Source: Saccharum officinarum
Taxonomy: Eukaryota > Streptophyta > Magnoliopsida > Poales > Poaceae
Assembly (NCBI GenBank): GCA_020631735.1
Contig: CM036160.1
Span: forward strand, 8,214,746-8,278,745
Direction of reading: 5' to 3'
DNA: 64,000 bases
The translations under genes and the position numbers were made by a program. The notes under the pieces were generated by a model. The model made no database searches. It was not told the origin of the DNA and saw nothing but the letters and a program-made list of their open reading frames with translations. Of this stretch, positions 24,469 through 35,597 are shown piece after piece; the stretch's first letter is position 1; each line of letters opens with the position of its first letter.

Positions 24469-26116
24469 AACATATCATTTCTTATGGCAACTTCATTATC
24501 AATACTATCTGAACTAGTTTATGGCAGAACAATACTGACTTTCTTCGAAATTTCTAGGATTACTCTTTTTCTAGAATGTCGCTTGAGTGTAAGCTACAAA
24601 ATGACTCTTTTCTGAGTAATAGTAAGATAAGATAGTTCTAGAAAAACCAAAAGAAACAAGTCATTTATTATGCATTTTTGTGTAGCAGCTAATATACAGT
24701 AAAATGTTCACTCTATGACAATAAATTTTGTAAGTTGTTATTTTAGATAAGTTTATACATCTTGACTAAAACATTATGTCATATCAATACTAGCAATTTA
24801 GTTTTAAGTTCTCAATGTTTTTTAAACAGTACTAGTACACATATAGTTCTTCGATATAACAAACTAGTAACATGTTAACTGCCATGGTACACGCTGAAAC
24901 AATAGTTTATGACATTGAAGTAACTAAGATCGAGTTTAGTCGAGGACGTAAAATCTACTCCCTACATTCCAAATCGTAAATCATCTCGATAGACAGTGCA
25001 TCCATTTGGTTCCAAATATCTGCCTGCATAAGCTAAGACTGTAAGAGCTGCTTTTAGTTCCTGTTAGGAAGCTAATATTGGTCTCAAAAAAAAATGCAGG
25101 CAGGACGCATGGTTGCTACCAGCTGCTCTAGTTTCAGAAAATTGCAGAGATAATAATGGTGACTAGTACTTTGAAAGTTGATTGAAAGGCGCTGTCAAGC
25201 AAACTATGAGTTGATTTGTCACAGCCAAAACTCTGGAACAAACAGCCAGCTTTCTTTCTTTTTTTTTCCCCTTGAGGCTTGTTAGGTTCACAGGGTACAT
25301 TCCAGGGAGGGATTGAGTTAATCCCCTCCTGTCACTTGAACCCCTTGGGGGTATAATCCCTTCGGGCTGTAATCCCTGGCTCCAAAAGTTTTTCGGTTAA
25401 TATAGGGAGAGATGCAATTCTTATTACAATGAAGGCAGCCTTATTGATTGTACTCAATGGCCTATCTTAAAATAAAAACTCATTCTGAGCCCACCATCTG
25501 CCTCCTACTGAAGCTTCTACACCGCCTGAGACGCCTTTCATAGCATCAAAGATTTTATGAGTCCATATATTTTACCATCAAAGAAGTTTCTGCTCAAATT
25601 TTAAAGAAGTGCAGTGGTTTACCACTTGCGGTTATCACCATAGCTAGCTTGTTATGCAGGGAAGGGTATACCTTTGCCGGTGAGCGGACGGTGACGGCTG
25701 TGGGGACGACGCGAGGTCCGCGGCGAGCTCCTCCTCCCTCCTCCACCAGATCTTGGACGGCCGGGGCGAGCTCCTCCTCCCCCTCTTCTTCCACCACCTA
25801 TTCTCCTTCTCCTCCACCTACTCCCCTCTCGGCCTCCTCTCCAACCGGTCGGACGGGCGGTGAAGCGGCGACGCGGGGCCGGTTGCACAGCCGCGGCATG
25901 GCCAGGCGGGGGACGGCCAGGGGCGGGGCGGCTCGGGGCGGGGCGGGGGAGCGGACGTGCGGGGGCGTGGCCGGGCGGGGAGCGGACGTGCGGGGGCGCG
26001 GTGGCGCCGGCGCGGGGGCAGGGGCGGGGGCGCGGTCCGGGCGGCGGCGGTCGGGTGAGGGCAGAAGGGCGCGTGTGTGAGGGGTGAGAGGGGCGGGTTT
26101 TTTTTAAATGTACGAA

Positions 26117-26377
26117 CCACTTTGCCGAGAGCTAGATCAGACGGCTCTCGGCAAAGAGTTTTTTTTTTTGATTTTCTTTGCCGAGAGCCCCATCTCTGGC
26201 TCTCGGCAAAGAGGTTCTTTTTTTTATTTTATATTTGCCGGCGTTCTTTGCCGAGAGCTAGGTCAGTCGGCTCTCGGCAAAGAGTTTTTATTTTTTTTAT
26301 TTTCTTTGCCGAGAGCCCCCAAGCCAGGCTCTCGGCAAAGATCCTCTTTGCCGAGAGCTTTAGGAGGCTCTCGGCAA
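26117..26377. repeat. CTCGGCAAAG-type subterminal repeat cluster (second copy)
   Basis: Facing TTTGCCGAGAGC / GCTCTCGGCAAAG pairs, equivalent to 23127-23392. Confidence 0.9.
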
Positions 26378-26378
26378 A

Positions 26379-26440
<62 letters not shown>

Positions 26441-26464
26441 TATAATATATATATATATATATAT
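26379..26464. repeat. Interrupted (TA)n array
   Basis: Equivalent to 23394-23481, but broken by AATATAA-type interruptions. This is one of the larger differences between the two copies. Confidence 0.9.
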
Positions 26465-27354
26465 TTGATTTTTGCTCCTAATTTTTTCCTGCAGCCTCGA
26501 TATAGTACTAGGTGGCCATATTTGAAATTTGGTGTATTTTGCATACATCTTGCTATATTTCGCGCATTTTCTTTATTTTCTTTTTTTTTCCCGCAAGACG
26601 CACATTTGAACTGTAGGTGCATGAAATAATGAATCTTAGCGATTCAAAAAATGATATTCATGCTTCCGAGGGTATTTCGACACCGTATCTCGGGACAAAC
26701 GCGGAAACTCGACCATCTCGTGCACGCGACATGGCGACCAAGTTGCGTGAGATTTGATTTAAAAATATATAAAATGTGAACGGAGTCGGAAAATCATGAA
26801 AATAGACGGGAGGCCTTGACATCGCATGTAGAAGCTATAAAAAAATTTGAACATGTTTGAAGCAAGTTGTGACACAAGATGGTTGAAACCCTGAGATCTC
26901 CGCATGCGATATCTTGTTATCACATGTGGAGATCTAAGGGTTCAACCATCTTACGACACAACTTGCTTCAAACATTTTCAAAAAAAATTTATAGCTTCTA
27001 CATGCGATGTCAAGGTCTGCCGTCCATTTTCATGATTTTCCGACTCCATTCACATTTTATATATTTTTAAATCAAATCTCACGCAACTTGGTCGCCATGT
27101 CGCGTGCACGAGATTCTTTCCGCATTTGTCCCTAGATACGGCGTCGAAACACCCTCGGAAGAATGAATATAATTTTTTGAATCGCTGAGATTCATTATTT
27201 CATGCACCTGCAGTACAAATGTGCGTCTTGCGGAAAAAATCAAGAAAATGAAAAAAGTACATGAAATATAGCAAGAGGGATGGAAAATACACCAAATTTC
27301 AAATTTTGGCTTATAGTATTGTAGCAAGGTTGCACAAAAAATTTGGGACCAAAA
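26465..27354. repeat. About 880-bp foldback (second copy)
   Basis: The same mirror structure as at 23484-24368, with its axis near 26917. Here the right arm continues without a gap into the subterminal repeats of the element end. Confidence 0.9.
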
Positions 27355-27360
27355 ATCCAA

Positions 27361-27661
27361 AAAAAATTTGCCGAGAGCCTAACAGCTGGCTCTCGGCAAA
27401 GATGACGGCATAAGGGTGCCGTTTGTGGGGGTTGAGGCTTTGCCGAGATTTTTTGTTTACCGAGAGTTGAGCTCTCGGCAAAGTTTGGCTTTGCCGAGAG
27501 CCAATATTTGCCGAGCGTCGAGCTCTCGGCAAAACTTGGATTTGCCGAGAGCCAATCTTTGCCGAGCGCAGGCTCTCGGCAAAGGATTCTCTGCCGAGCG
27601 CCCGATATTTGGCCCTCGGGAAAGCATATGACGCTCGGCAAAGATACTGTTTCCGGTAGTG
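27361..27661. repeat. Right subterminal repeats and TIR of the CACTA element
   Basis: About twelve TTTGCCGAG/CTCGGCAAA motifs lead to the terminal CTGTTTCCGGTAGTG. The ATC target duplication follows at 27662-27664. As the genes read leftward, this is the 5' (promoter) end of the transposon. Confidence 0.9.
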
Positions 27662-27893
27662 ATCCAATCAGGTGAAGGAGGAGGCGGGTCCGCGGCACCA
27701 TGCCATTGAATCTTTGTCCGTAGCGCATGGCGTGAAGCAGGAGCAAACAAGCTCTGCAAGGCGCTCCGCTCTGCCGGCGCCCACCCACCGGCGAGCTCCC
27801 AAAATTCATGTTCGATTTTGTTTCAATTTGCCCATGCAGTAGCCTCGGTTTGGTCTCAGTTTTGTCTGGGTTTTTGATTTGGTGTCGATCTAA

Positions 27894-28187
27894 GAGCAAG
27901 ATCAATAATAGAGTCAAGTGCTTAGCTATAAGCCAAGTTATAAGAGTCAAGTTATACCATAGATAGCCTTCTATTTGTCTATAAAATTTCTTTATTATTA
28001 TATGTCTTCATTCTCTTTCCTATTCCTCCTCACATACATCTCTTTTGGAACCCACTACTGCTTATGCTTCCGTGTCCAGCTTGGTGCTTGCATGGGAGCC
28101 AAGCTCTCTTCTCTCTCCTTCCTTCTCTCTTTCATATCAGCAAAAATATTAATTAGCTTGGCTATAAGCTAATTGTTGTACTTGCTC
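27894..28187. mobile_element. 294-bp MITE with TAA target duplication
   Basis: The termini GAGCAAG..CTTGCTC are inverted. Inside them GCTATAAGCCAAG and its complement GCTTATAGCCAAGC extend the inverted ends. TAA flanks both sides (27891-27893 and 28188-28190). The TAA duplication suggests a PIF/Harbinger (Tourist-type) origin. It has no coding capacity. Confidence 0.7.
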
Positions 28188-28255
28188 TAATAGGTGGTGA
28201 CCTCAATTTGGTCCCATTGCACCTTGCTCTGGTCCAGGCTTAATTCAATTCAAGC

Positions 28256-28675
28256 GGACCACGAGGACATCCTTTTCACGTTGGCGTGGGGTCCTCGATT
28301 TCTTGTGATAGAACAGAGGAAGAAGGAATAGATTTATTGATTTGATTGAGTTGTTGTTGCCTTATTAAGTTAGTGTGATTTGGATTTGTATCCTATTAGG
28401 ATAGGAGATGTGAGTGAGTCGTCTGATTTGGATTTGGATCTGTATTGTATCTGAGACAGGAGAAGACGTGAGTGAGTCTCACCGAGACTTGGTCGAACAG
28501 GGTGAATGCGGAGGGAGAGACCAGACGAGGACATCCTTCTCAGCTTGGTGTGGAGTCCTCGATTTCTTGTGATAGAACAGAGAAAGAAGAAATATATTTA
28601 TTGATTTGTTTGAGTTGTTGTTGCCTTTTATTAAGCTAGTGTGATTTGGATTTATATCCTATTAGGATAGGAGAC
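28256..28675. repeat. Left part of a 264-bp tandem repeat array
   Basis: One full unit and part of a second are present. Equivalent points (GATTTCTTGTGATAGAAC) lie at 28297 and 28561, 264 bp apart. Each unit includes GGACATCCTT, the near-palindrome TATCCTATTAGGATAGGAGA and GAGTGAGTCTCACCGAGA. The array stops at 28675 because of an insertion and resumes at 34181. Confidence 0.9.
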
Positions 28676-29189
28676 TGACCGAAAACGGTGACCAGAGGAG
28701 GGGTGAATGAGAGCCGTAAAATTTCTCACAAAATTTTTAGGCCACTGTCCCAAATTCACCACCAAGAACAAAACAACATAAATGTTCCCGAAACTAAAAT
28801 ACTCAAGCCAACTAGTGACGAGAATACCTAGCTAGGTTACTTAGATCGATGGAGAAACAACGCAAACAGCGAAACTCGAAATCAAACGTACAAACAACAG
28901 ACCAAGTAGGGAGCTGTAAATTCGAGCGTGAAATACCTAAGAAGCACAAACGGGAATTCAGAGCTGCAAAACCAAACAGAGAAGCCAAACAGGGAGCACG
29001 AGCACCAATCTCCTAAGATCCTTTATTGGTCACAGCACTGGATGGGATCGAAGTCCACTCGCTGCACAGGAACAAAAGATCCTTTTCTGAAGCTCGATTC
29101 CTGTGGGCTGAAAGCAAGCACCGCTAGATGCAGCACACCTGAAGCGGGACAGGAGCGAGTCTGCACGCCTGATGCCACCGGAGACCTGC

Positions 29190-30752
29190 CCGTCTTTTTT
29201 TACTTTTTAACTCTTTTTTTTTTTTGAAAGATTTTCTCAAATACGTTCCTGACGGAAAGATTTCAGAAAATGGACCCTGGGCTTTGCGCCATCCACGTTG
29301 GTGCCAAGGTAACACAGGTTGGCGCCGTTAACGTTGGCGTCAAGCCCCCACGCCAAGCTTGGCGCCATCGTCATTGGCGCCAAGCCTGGCGCCACGGATC
29401 TTGGCGTCGAGCTGTTGGAATTTCTTCAGTCTGGAATTTTATCATGAGATAGACATATGAAAATTTGTTAAGTCTATAAATTTACCATGATATGGGACAT
29501 GTTGTAATTGGTTAAGTCTGGAATTTTACCATGACATTGATAAATTGGATGTTATCGCATGGTAGTTCGTATTCTAACATATCCAGGCCGCAACAAAAAT
29601 CCTGACTATCTAATTTTACCGTGAGATGGACATACAAAGCTCTAAATTACCATGACTTGGACCCTAATTTTTTTATGAGATGGACATATGAAATTTTGGC
29701 AAAGTCTTGATATTTACTATATGATGGCCAACCTAGAAATTGGCTGAGTCTTGAATTGTACTATGACTTGACTATGCTAGAATTTGGCTAAGTCTGGATT
29801 TTTGCTATGATTTGGACATTGACAAATTTAAAATTTTACCATGACTTGGATATTGAAAAGGGGCTTCATGTTTTGGACTAGGATATTTAAAATTTTACCA
29901 TGACTTGGACCATAATTTTACTATAAGATGGAATTTTAAGTCATGATAAAAAGGGTTTCATGTTAAGTCATGGAATTGGGGCTTCATGTTAATTTTACTA
30001 TAAAATTTTACCATGACTTGGACCCAAATTCAAAACATGAATATTTTGAAATTTGGCTAAATCTTGAATTTGGATATTTAAATTTTTACCATGACTTGGA
30101 CCATAATTCCATGACTTAACATGAAGCCTTTTTTCAATATGCAAGTCATGATAAAATTTTAAATTTGTCAATGTCTAAATCACAGTAAAAATCCAGACTT
30201 AGTCATATTTCCATCTCCATCCTATAGTAAATTTAAAGACTTAGCCAAATAAATCTGGATTTTTGCTACGGCTTGCATATGTTAGAATACCGACTACCAT
30301 GTGGTAGACATATAGAAAAATGACTTTTTTAACATGACTTAGACATTTACAAATTTAAAATTTTACAATGACTTGGATATTGAGAAATATGCCTAATTCT
30401 AGAGTTTTTACGGTGACTTTCTGTTTGATCACTTAGAACAACCTGGAAATACTTAGGATAAAAAATGATATACATGGTGATTTGATCTGTGGAGCCAGGC
30501 TTACGCCAATGACGATGGCGTCAAGCTTGGCGCCAATGGTGACGGCGCCAAGGTGCTGCCACGACAGCGCCAGCTCGACGTCGTCGGCCAAGTGGCATGG
30601 GGGCTTGGCGCCATTGTTAACGGCGCCAAGCTGTGTTATCTTGGCGCTAGCGTGGATGGCGCCAAGCCCAGGGTTTATTTTCTGAAATCTTTCTGTCAGG
30701 AGCGTATCTGAGAAAATCTTTCGAAAAAAGAGCTAAAAAGTAAAAAAGACGG
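29190..30752. mobile_element. Mutator-like (MULE) element, 1563 bp, noncoding
   Basis: The ends CCGTCTTTTTTACTTTTTAA and its complement form long inverted termini that continue through GAAAGATTTTCTCA..., AAATGGACCCTGGGCTTTG-like sequence and a set of TTGGCGCC motifs for about 220 bp. The 9-bp duplication GAGACCTGC is present on both sides (29181-29189 and 30753-30761), diagnostic of Mutator-type insertion. The interior is AT-rich with repeated TTTTACCATGACTTGGAC units in both orientations and carries no transposase, so this is a non-autonomous element. Confidence 0.85.
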
Positions 30753-30939
30753 GAGACCTGCTCGATGTACACTGCTACAAGCAGGGTATGCGGACGTACT
30801 GCAACCTAAGCAGGCAGGAAAGACAGCTTGGCCGGGGTGAATTTTTTTTTATTTTTAGCCCAAATTTGAAACAAATTTTAAATTTAACCCGCATTTGAAT
30901 TTTTTTTAAATCTAACCCGTTTGGTCCCGCCACCATGCA

Positions 30940-31110
30940 TGGCGGGGCAAATGCACTGAACCCCACCATGCATGGTGGCGGGGTACAGGTCCCACGTAGC
31001 GGGGGACGTGGCAAAGCCACCCGGACGTACCCCGCCATGATGCATGGCGGGGTACTCCAAACCCGCCACCCATCATGGCGGGGTACGCCCCGCCACCCAT
31101 CATGGCGGGG
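30940..31110. repeat. Cluster of GC-rich palindromes in the left TIR
   Basis: At least five copies of a CCCCGCCA..TGGCGGGG dyad (core CATGATG or CATGCATGG) occur within 170 bp, mirrored by three or four in the right TIR (32565-32730). Confidence 0.8.
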
Positions 31111-31215
31111 CACGGCCTAAATAAAAGCCGCGCCCCGCCACGCCCGCTCGGCCGCGCCCGTCCTCCGCACCACCGCCTCACCGCCGCCGCCGTCGCCATC
31201 GCCCCCACCGACGCC

Positions 31216-32227
31216 TCACCGCCGCCGGAGCCGCCACCGACGCCCCGTGCGCCGCCACCGTCGCCCAGAGCTCCTCCCCCGCGCCCCGCCGCGCCGCTGC
31301 CGCCCCGCCGCGCCGCCGCCGCCGCCGCTGCCACCGCGCCGCCGCCGTCGCCGCCGGTGCCGCTCCCCGCCGCCGCTGCCGAGGCCTTCGTCATAATCGA
31401 TCATGTGGCCACAGAAGTGCCCAATCCCAAGGCCTGAAGGGACAAGGCCGTAGCTAGCTTCAACACCACATTTGCACATCACAGGAGGCGCAATAGACCT
31501 CATCTTCTTCTTCCAGTCTGGCACCTCCTCATTCTTCTCCGGCTCCGGCCAATGGCTCTTTGGACCATAGACCCATTCCTTGAAACGGCACTTGGGATAA
31601 TCATGATCCTACAAAATCAAAACAGTAAAACACACATATATGACATGACATTCAAAGGTTCACTCAAACCTTACCTCATATCGTAGAGGACAAATGAACT
31701 CTTGTTCATTGCGTGGGTTTATCACGGCTTGCTCTCCGCAAAGGCAATTTGGAGGATCCTCGAGCGGGCGTGCCGATGCTACGGCCTTCTCTTCCTCCGT
31801 CATAGGAGGAGGGTTAGGAGGGGGCGGAACCCAGCGAGTAAACACCTCACGCTTGCAATGATCAATGCCGGGGTAGAAAAGGAGAATCCTTGGGTCAAAC
31901 TTGTCCGGACCGTCGATCCATTGGAAGAAAAAGCACCGGAAGTACGGCTACAAAAAAGTTCGAATTATCTCATCGCGAATACAACATCAGAAACCAATAA
32001 GAAAAACAAAGGGCACAATTACTTACGCTACAACTATAACATGTGTAGAAGCAACGAGCCGCAGTGTCTGGATGTCTCGACTGGCTCACGTGCGCCGGAT
32101 GACCACAGTCACAGTTAGGGAAAGGATCCTCGGGAGGAACGGGCGCATCCTTGCAAGACACGTCGGGGTACATCTCTCTAGGACGACCCTTTTTCCTCCA
32201 AATCAACTCACGATACGAGTCCTCCAT
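31216..32227 (-). CDS. Three-exon gene with cysteine-rich GRF-like zinc motifs, inside a TIR element
   Basis: Exon 1 (32027-32227, 67 codons from MEDSYRELIWRKKGRPREMY) contains NCDCGHPAHVSQSRHPDTAA. Exon 2 (31675-31947, 91 codons) contains CFFFQWIDGPDKFDPRI, FTRWVPPPPNPPPMTEEEK and CLCGEQAVINP. Exon 3 (31216-31608) has DYPKCRFKEWVYGPKSHWPE and CKCGVEASYGLVPSG, then a G/R-rich low-complexity tail. Donors (GTAAGT, GTAAGG) and acceptors (TTGTAG twice) are good and all junctions are phase 0. Repeated CxCG..C..FFxW patterns are typical of a grass protein group with GRF-like zinc fingers often found in transposons. The missing expected C-terminus and its replacement by TIR-derived G/R-rich sequence suggest 3' truncation. 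The biochemical role is unknown to me. Confidence 0.6.
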
Positions 32228-32820
32228 CTAATAACACGAAATGATTTCTACAGAAAACACATATCACTTATATAATGTACAATATCAATACGATTAAAAC
32301 TAATATAACTTTACTAACTACATTAACCAAACATACTACAACGATGGACGCAGAGAAGGGGTGACCGGAACAAGGTCCGACGATGGGCCGGTAGCCGACG
32401 GGGAGGTGCCCTAGGCGGGACGGGCGCCGAGGGGAGGGGAGCTCGGTCCTGGGGCGGGGACGGGGACGGGCGCCGAGGGGAGGGGACGGGGACGGGCGCT
32501 GCGGGAAATGGAATGGATGAATGGCCAAAAATAAGAAGTGTCCGGGCTTTTAAATGGGCGGACTTGTACCCCGCCATGATTCTTGGCGGGTTAGGGGTAC
32601 CCCGCCGTGATGCATGGCGGGGTACTCCTTTCCACGCTGGCCTACAGCGTGCCACGTGGGACCTGTACCCCGTCACCATACATGGCGGGGTTCAGTGCAT
32701 TTGCCCCGCCATGCATGGTGGCGGGGCCAAACGAGTTAGATTTAAAAAAAATTCAAATGCGGGTTAAATTTAAAATTTGTTTCAAATTTGGGCTAAAAAT
32801 AAAAAAAAATTCGCCAGGGT

Positions 32821-34180
32821 CTGCTCCGATCAAGACTGAGGCACAGGACCGCGCCGAAGTGCGCACTGGAGCCCGAACCCCTGCGCTGGCCTTCACGAGA
32901 TGAGTGCCCAAGAACACGGACAGCGGCAGCAGCTGGCGGTCTGGGTCAAGAGTGAGCACCGCTCAGGTGAGCACGCACGGCGCTTGAGCGCTCGGCACTG
33001 GTAGCGCTGCTACTGACCTTGTCCGCTAGCGATGCACGAACACGAGCAGGAACCGAGCGCTGCCGAGCGGATGAAGAGGGAAGTCGGCGGCCAGAAAATC
33101 GAACGAAAACCAACTCAAAGCTCCATGAATTGAACCCAAATTTCTCTCAGATGAAATTTAGCACGCTACCAACCTAATCCCCAAAAACCATCGCTTGGAA
33201 TTAATTCAAACTCTGGGAAAATCAAATCGTGGTCAAGAACAAAAATAGGAATAAAATGAGAACGAAAATCACAGCTCTAAAATAGGAATTCTAGAGGGCA
33301 CAAGGAAGATTTGGGCCTCCTTTCCCAATCTAAAATCACAGTAAATACACCACAAAAATCTCAGATTTTTTACCTCTCTCATGAACTAACACTAAGAGAA
33401 AGAGGGGAAATGAGAGTGGGGAGAGAGGTGAGGGAGATGGGGGCTCACTCATCCTATTTAACAGGGCTATTACACAATTCTAGTTTTTTCTCTGGATACA
33501 ATTGAGTCAAATCACTTAGCCCAAGGACGTTATGGTCCAACCCGGCGTCATCTTCATCCGACGGCCACCGCGTCTCCTCATCAGGAGCTTCGCATCGACG
33601 CAAACTCCCCGATGCCGCCACGTGCCGTCCGTTCCTCCTTGGAACCTCCGTCCGGGTTTTGATGCTCAAACTCGTAAACCCGCCACTTATGGTTTTGAGG
33701 CCCAAACCACCAAACCCGCTCGCGAGTAGCGTACTCCGTACGCGTCCCGCGCCGCTCGACACGTGTCACCGCCGTCCTCGACCGGTCGGCACGCCAAGTC
33801 CTCTGAGCCTCGCTCGACCTGCACATCCGCCGTCTTGACTCGGTCAACACCGTCACTCCCATGTCTTCTTGCACTTATCGATGTCCCAAGTGTCAGCCAC
33901 CGTGGCTAGTCACCTAGACTCTAGGTCCCTCGGTCCAAGTCTCAAGTCCGTCCTTCACCGCTCCCGGTTCGTCGGCACGGCACGTCCTCCTTTATCTTCA
34001 CCTCGCCGTCGACCACCGCATCCGAGCTCCACACCTGCACAACACAAGCCAAGAGACATGTCGCACACATAGCTTTCGCCATGGTAGGGTTAGTCACCAC
34101 TCAACCTACTTCGTGGATCACATTGGCAATCACTCATCACAAAACAAAACACAAGGACACTTGTCAACCTTGTGTTCGTA
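32821..34180. other. Right part of the 5.5-kb insertion (probable LTR body)
   Basis: No long frame. A TATTTAA-like site lies at about 33457. The sequence is moderately GC-rich between 33530 and 34060. Confidence 0.4.
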
Positions 34181-35437
34181 GAGACGTGAGTGAGTCATCT
34201 GATTTGGATTTGAATTTGTATTGTAACTGGGACAGGAGAAGACGTGAGCGAGTCTCACCAAGACTTGGTCGGGTAGGGTGAATGCGGAGGGAGAGGCTAG
34301 ATGAGGACATTCTTCTCAGCTCGGCGTGGAGTCCTTGATTTCTTGTGATAGAACAGAGGAAGAAAAAATAGATTTATTGATTTGATTGAGTTGTTGTTGG
34401 CTTATTAAGCTAGTGTGATTTGGATTTGTATTCCATTAGGATAGGAGACGTGAGTGAGTCATCTGGTTTGGATTTGGATCTATATTGTTTCTGGGACAGG
34501 AGAAGACGTGAGCGAGTCTCACCGAGATCTGGTCGAGTAGGGTGAATGCGGAGGGAGAGGCCAGATGAGGACATCCTTCTCAGCTTGGCATGGAGTCCAC
34601 GATTTCTTGTGATAGAACGGAGGAAGAAGAAATCGATTTAAGGGGTGTTTAGTTGGGAGGTGAAAATTTTTTAGGTGTCACATCAGATGTTTTATGGGAT
34701 GTCGGAAGGGGTTTTCAGATACTAATTAAAAAACTAATTATATAACTCGCCTGAAAACCGCGAGACGAATTTATTAAGCCTAATTAGTCATTAGCACATG
34801 TGTGTTACTGTAGCAGTAAGGCTAATCATGGCCTAATTAGTCTTAAAAGATTCGTCTCGTGGTTTTCAACCAAGCTGTGTAATTAGTTTTTTTTCTCGTC
34901 TACATTTAGTACTCCATGCATATGTCCAAACATTCAATGTGATGGGGTGAAAAAATTTTAGATGGGAACTAAACACCCCCTTATTGATTTGATTGAGTTG
35001 TTGTTGCCTTATTAAGCTGGTGTGATTTGGATTTGTATCCTATTAGGATAGGAGACGTGAGTGAGTCGTCTTATTTGGATTTGGATCTGTATTGTATCTG
35101 GGACAGGAGAAGACGTGAGCGAGTCTCACCGAGACTTGGTCGAGTAGGGTGAATGAGGAGGGAGAGGCCAGATGAGGACATCCTTCTTAGCTTGGTATGG
35201 AGTCCTCGATTTCTTGTGATAGAACAGAGGAAGAAGAAATATATTTATTGATTTGATTGAGTTGTTGTTACCTTATTAAGCTAGTGTGATTTGGATTTGT
35301 ATCCTAATAGGATAGGAGACGTGAGTGAGTCTTTTGATTTGGATTTGAATCTGTATTGTATCTAGGACAGGAGAAGATGTGAGCGAGTCTCACCGAGACT
35401 CGGTGAGTAGGGTGAATGCGGAGCGAGAGGCCAGACA
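34181..35437. repeat. Right part of the 264-bp tandem repeat array
   Basis: The rest of unit 2 plus three more units are present. Equivalent points lie at 34337, 34601 and 35209. The last interval is 608 bp because a 340-bp MITE and its 3-bp duplication sit inside that unit. The array is therefore about five units long in its original state. Confidence 0.9.
34641..34980. mobile_element. Tourist-like MITE with TTA target duplication
   Basis: The termini are (A)GGGGTGTTTAGTT and AACTAAACACCCC(C). TTA flanks both sides (34638-34640 and 34981-34983), and the interrupted satellite unit is restored exactly when one TTA and the MITE are removed. Internally GAGACGAATTTATTAAGCC and its complement are present. 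PIF/Harbinger-type MITE, 340 bp. Confidence 0.9.
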
Positions 35438-35597
35438 GAATTTAATTAATAGTGATAGATTAATTTTGTTCATGTGGGTTTCGTGTCGCGTGGCGCGTTT
35501 TGGATAAACAACGGTTTTGAGCGGCACGCACGTTACTATAGTAGTAGCTAGTACTATCAGTTATATATTTAATAAAGAATTTTCAGAACGAAGATAA

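Larger units (their letters stand above)
24470..27354. repeat. Right copy of the 2885-bp duplicated segment
   Basis: Same content as 21484-24368: noncoding region, GC-rich block (25650-26090), subterminal repeats (26117-26377), an interrupted AT array (26379-26464) and the foldback (26465-27354). It then continues into the true right end of the CACTA element. Confidence 0.9.
13370..27661 (-). mobile_element. CACTA (En/Spm) DNA transposon, 14.3 kb as assembled
   Basis: The left end reads CACTACTGGAG. The right end, read on the complementary strand, is CACTACCGGAAACAG. Both ends run into CTCGGCAAAG-type subterminal repeats, a feature of one large grass CACTA group. The 3-bp target duplication ATC is present on both sides (13367-13369 and 27662-27664), as expected for CACTA elements. 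Inside, all genes are on the minus strand in the usual order: TNP2 transposase (16378-20047) followed by a Transposase_24-type gene (about 14.3-16.25 kb). A 2885-bp segment is present twice around an N gap, so the true length may be about 11.3 kb. In-frame stops in TNP2 suggest it is not autonomous now. Confidence 0.9.
30839..32812. mobile_element. Long-TIR DNA element carrying a GRF-zinc-finger-like gene (Pack-type)
   Basis: The left end GAATTTTTTTTTATTTTTAG and the right end (its complement) begin inverted termini of about 170 bp. These contain TTTGAAACAAATTTTAAATT and palindromes of the CCCGCCATGCATGGCGGG type. The flanks GCCGGGGT (30831-30838) and GCCAGGGT (32813-32820) look like an 8-bp target duplication with one mismatch. 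That fits hAT (8 bp) or, less well, Mutator (9 bp). The interior is a three-exon gene on the minus strand (31216-32227). Its frame runs into the GC-rich terminal region at the 3' end. Confidence 0.65.
28676..34180. mobile_element. 5.5-kb composite insertion into the tandem array (TSD GAGAC), probable solo LTR carrying two later insertions
   Basis: GAGAC occurs immediately before (28671-28675) and after (34181-34185). Removing the insert restores an uninterrupted repeat unit. The outer ends read TGACCGAAAACGG and TTGTGTTCGTA. One C-to-T change in the last dinucleotide would give the TG..CA termini of an LTR. Subtracting the two nested elements leaves about 1.96 kb with no long frame, consistent with a solo LTR. 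On the minus strand the end TTCACCCCTCCTCTGGTCAC resembles LTR ends of Sirevirus-type copia elements, but I am not sure of that. Confidence 0.55.

Noticed and set aside
21484..27354. True recent tandem duplication within the CACTA element
   Set aside because: Copy borders coincide exactly with the N gap; an assembly artefact is simpler, though not proven.
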